This document shows positions 62,003 to 64,000 of a stretch of DNA of 64,000 nucleotides, one piece after another; position 1 is the first letter of the stretch, and the number at the start of each line of letters is the position of its first letter. Position numbers and translations under genes: made by a program. Under the pieces are notes generated by a model. The model saw only the letters and a list, made by a program, of their open reading frames with translations, had not been told where the DNA came from and searched no databases. Source of the DNA: Ruegeria atlantica (lineage in GTDB: Bacteria > Pseudomonadota > Alphaproteobacteria > Rhodobacterales > Rhodobacteraceae); contig NZ_WQFE01000002.1 of assembly GCF_013033965.1 (NCBI RefSeq), positions 186,001 to 250,000 on the forward strand, read 5' to 3'.

Positions 62003-63568
62003 ATGCGCAACGAATTAAGGTCAGAAATCAAACGCTTGAGCAAGAAAGCATTTGATAAAGAGCGTCAGCAGGCGGAAAAAGAGGCTAAGTACCGGGAAAA
62101 GTTTGAACGCCGAACCGGCCTATCAGCAGCGTCGCCATCTGTACGGTCACGAACTCCGCTGCACCGTCATTTTGATCCGCGACATTGCAAGCGAAATGCC
62201 AACGTTATCGCGACCGCGATTTGGCACAAGATTCTGCGAGAAGAATACGATCCCGAACCCGCCGTTCATTTCCAGATACCCAAGCCGGACGGTTCCAAGC
62301 GCGAAGTCACGGCTTTTGGAATTCCAGACGCTGCGGTGGCAAACGTTTTGCTTAGACGGACAATAAACAGAAATAAGAAACGGCTGTCCCCTCACTCATA
62401 TGCCTACCACCCGGATAAGAACGTCTTTGATGCTATTTTGGCGTTGAGAGATTTTGACAAAGGAGGGAAACTGTTCGCGGTACAAATCGACTTCGAAAAG
62501 TACTTTGACAACATCCCCGCGAACTATCTGAAAAAGAAGATCGCTGACCGGACAACGGTTAGTTTGACACCCCATGAGCGGCACATCTTTGAAGCCTTTC
62601 TTCATCACCGATATGGAGATGCCGAAGGCCACCGAACTTCGACGTTCAAGCGCAAAGTAAAGGGGACGCCGCAAGGTTCGTCAGCTTCCCTGATATTGGC
62701 GAACCTCGCAAATCATGACCTCGACAGAAAACTGTCTGCCGAGTCAGGGAAATTTGTACGGTTCGCGGATGACGTAGTGGCGATTTGTGGCAGCTACGAA
62801 GAAGCGCAGCGGCTGGAGCGATGCTTTGATCGGCATTGTGCGGAAAGCGGATTAATCGTTAACCGCAAAAAATCACCCGGCATTGCGGTGATTTCTGACT
62901 ACCAGCATGAAGTGCGGACCATCAATGATTTTACGTACCTAGGCTATGGTTTCAAAGATGCCGGCCTTACGCTTCCCAAAAAGACTGAGAAGAAACTACA
63001 GCAAAAAGTATCTCGGCTGATCAATGTTTACTTAATAAACGCGCTAAATCACGGCTTCAATCACAGAAGAGCCAATAGAAGACGAGGCTACGATTGGGAT
63101 TTGCTGGGCCTGATATATGAGCTTCGCAGAGGTTTTTATGGTGGTCTCAAGGAGCAAGATATCCAAGACTTTCTCTATAATCAGGGACAACTCAGGACGA
63201 TGCGCGGCCTGATGGGTTTCTACTGCCTGATTGAAGACCCCACGATACTGAAAGCGCTGGACGGTTGGACAGTCAACATGGTCCGTCGGGCTTGTGTTCA
63301 AAGAAGGCAAATACTGCGAAGCAGGTATGGTAGAAACTGCCCAACTCCGTCAAACGAAGAACTCATTCTAGGCAACTGGATTTCTCCGTCGGCATGGCGC
63401 GATGAAGGGGATGACGATGATGACGTCGAGGTTCAATTCCCTAGTTTGGTGAGAGGTTGGCGGGCTGCAAGGAAGCACTTTTTCACCTTTGGTTTGGAAG
63501 GTGTTCAGGCTCCCGGTTATGATTCCTCATTTGACGTTTCTGCGTTGTTTGATGCGTTTGACTATTAA
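62003..63568 (+). CDS. Reverse transcriptase of unknown group (UG/DRT-like)
   Basis: This 521-aa RT starts at ATG 62003 (AGAGAG upstream); a TTG at 61952 would read through the RNA hairpin and is rejected. Motifs in order are: motif A QIDFEKYFDNI (D163), motif B GTPQGSSASLILANLANHDL (222-240), motif C FVRFADDVV (D256, D257), a motif D-like region and a YLGYGF motif E near residue 312. The about 200-residue C-terminal domain is helical and of unknown type. Group II intron maturase/HNH domains and the retron VTG and NAxxH signatures were not seen. A stand-alone defence RT is the best guess. Confidence 0.85.
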   Translation: MRNELRSEIKRLSKKAFDKERQQAEKEAKYREKFERRTGLSAASPSVRSRTPLHRHFDPRHCKRNANVIATAIWHKILREEYDPEPAVHFQIPKPDGSKREVTAFGIPDAAVANVLLRRTINRNKKRLSPHSYAYHPDKNVFDAILALRDFDKGGKLFAVQIDFEKYFDNIPANYLKKKIADRTTVSLTPHERHIFEAFLHHRYGDAEGHRTSTFKRKVKGTPQGSSASLILANLANHDLDRKLSAESGKFVRFADDVVAICGSYEEAQRLERCFDRHCAESGLIVNRKKSPGIAVISDYQHEVRTINDFTYLGYGFKDAGLTLPKKTEKKLQQKVSRLINVYLINALNHGFNHRRANRRRGYDWDLLGLIYELRRGFYGGLKEQDIQDFLYNQGQLRTMRGLMGFYCLIEDPTILKALDGWTVNMVRRACVQRRQILRSRYGRNCPTPSNEELILGNWISPSAWRDEGDDDDDVEVQFPSLVRGWRAARKHFFTFGLEGVQAPGYDSSFDVSALFDAFDY

Positions 63569-63585
63569 TCTGGTCAGGTGGGTTT

Positions 63586-64000
63586 TCAGTACATTCCGAT
63601 TAAACTGCGGACCTGTATCGCCCGCCCGGTCAAATACTGCGAGGCGAAAGCCGCCACAATCAGCCCGATCCCAAGATCGCCGTGGCCTGACGCGTTGCGG
63701 GATTGGGTGATGATCTGATTGCCCGCTGCCGTTGTCTGCGTCGTGAACGAGGCCAGGTCTTCCTCAATCTCATCGCGCAGAGGCAGGTCGTGTGCGAACT
63801 TCAATTCACCCGATGCGAACAGCACGGCAAGGTTTTCGACCATCAGGGTTTTGGAAGCGTTGCAGTATCGGCCTTTGGTCGTGTAGTCCGAGCCGCCAGT
63901 CATCTGAATGGCTGTATGCGGGACGCTCTGTTCGAACAGCATGTCGGATACGACCCGGCCCAAACTGGTCCCGTCGATGACCAAATCCGACTTACCGCCG
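63586..64000 (-). CDS. Phage terminase-like protein, 5'-truncated by window edge
   Basis: The frame is open to base 64000, so only the C-terminal 137 residues are visible. DLVIDGTSLGRVVSD near the edge and GHGDLGIGLIVAAF near the end look like acidic motifs of the RNase H-like nuclease domain of large terminases (first and last metal aspartates). GC is back to the higher level of the chromosome. It is convergent with the RT, 17 bp away. It suggests a prophage or gene-transfer-agent-like region beyond the window. The family call is tentative. Confidence 0.55.
   Translation of the reverse strand, partial: GGKSDLVIDGTSLGRVVSDMLFEQSVPHTAIQMTGGSDYTTKGRYCNASKTLMVENLAVLFASGELKFAHDLPLRDEIEEDLASFTTQTTAAGNQIITQSRNASGHGDLGIGLIVAAFASQYLTGRAIQVRSLIGMY

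Noticed and set aside
61842..63568. Calling the RT a canonical retron
   Set aside because: The RT lacks visible VTG and NAxxH signatures and the RNA shows no clear msr/msd arrangement; only the position and closing stem are retron-like.

Overview
The window looks like the chromosome of a marine alphaproteobacterium of the Roseobacter group (Rhodobacteraceae). The evidence is the methylated-amine catabolic genes typical of that group (tmoXWV, tdm, gmaS, mgsABC, dmmDABC), a petABC cytochrome bc1 operon with petP/petR regulators, an ArsR-ArsC fusion with ArsJ, and tightly packed GC-rich genes with many 4-bp ATGA overlaps. No organism name can be read from the sequence alone.

Layout. 1-9.1 kb is a surface/export region: a truncated methyltransferase, a large M10 metalloprotease with RTX-like motifs and four tryptophan-rich repeats, an MsbA-like ABC exporter, a GT25 glycosyltransferase, a DUF707 protein and UDP-galactopyranose mutase. 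9.1-13.3 kb is an arsenic operon on the minus strand (arsRC fusion, ArsJ-partner GAPDH, arsJ, acr3) with a perfect palindrome over its start codon. tRNA-Thr(CGT), a bactofilin and an exported protein follow. 15-37 kb is a methylated-amine region. TmoXWV imports trimethylamine N-oxide (TMAO), Tdm splits it to dimethylamine plus formaldehyde, DmmABC (with DmmD) oxidises dimethylamine to methylamine, GmaS makes gamma-glutamylmethylamide and MgsABC makes N-methylglutamate. An Amt transporter, a LysR regulator and an XRE-cupin regulator lie among them, with a decayed formate-THF ligase remnant. N-methylglutamate dehydrogenase and trimethylamine monooxygenase (tmm) are not in the window.

37-58.7 kb is mostly core metabolism: bacterioferritin, dxs-ispA-xseB, an acetylpolyamine/HDAC-like hydrolase, petPR, ilvE, an AraC regulator with a small membrane protein, cobO, aroC, ribH under an FMN riboswitch, divergent paiB, a GST, a cytochrome c, petABC, dapF-mtaB and tRNA-Lys(TTT).

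58.8-64 kb, directly after tRNA-Lys, is an accessory island of visibly lower GC. It holds an unknown 310-aa protein, a 59-aa two-helix membrane protein, an XRE regulator plus a zinc-ribbon protein, an HhH-like protein, and an unclassified reverse transcriptase. The reverse transcriptase is preceded by about 140 nt of non-coding sequence closed by a perfect 9-bp long-range stem. A truncated terminase-like gene ends the window. This RT with its candidate RNA is the best candidate for an undescribed (probably antiphage) system.
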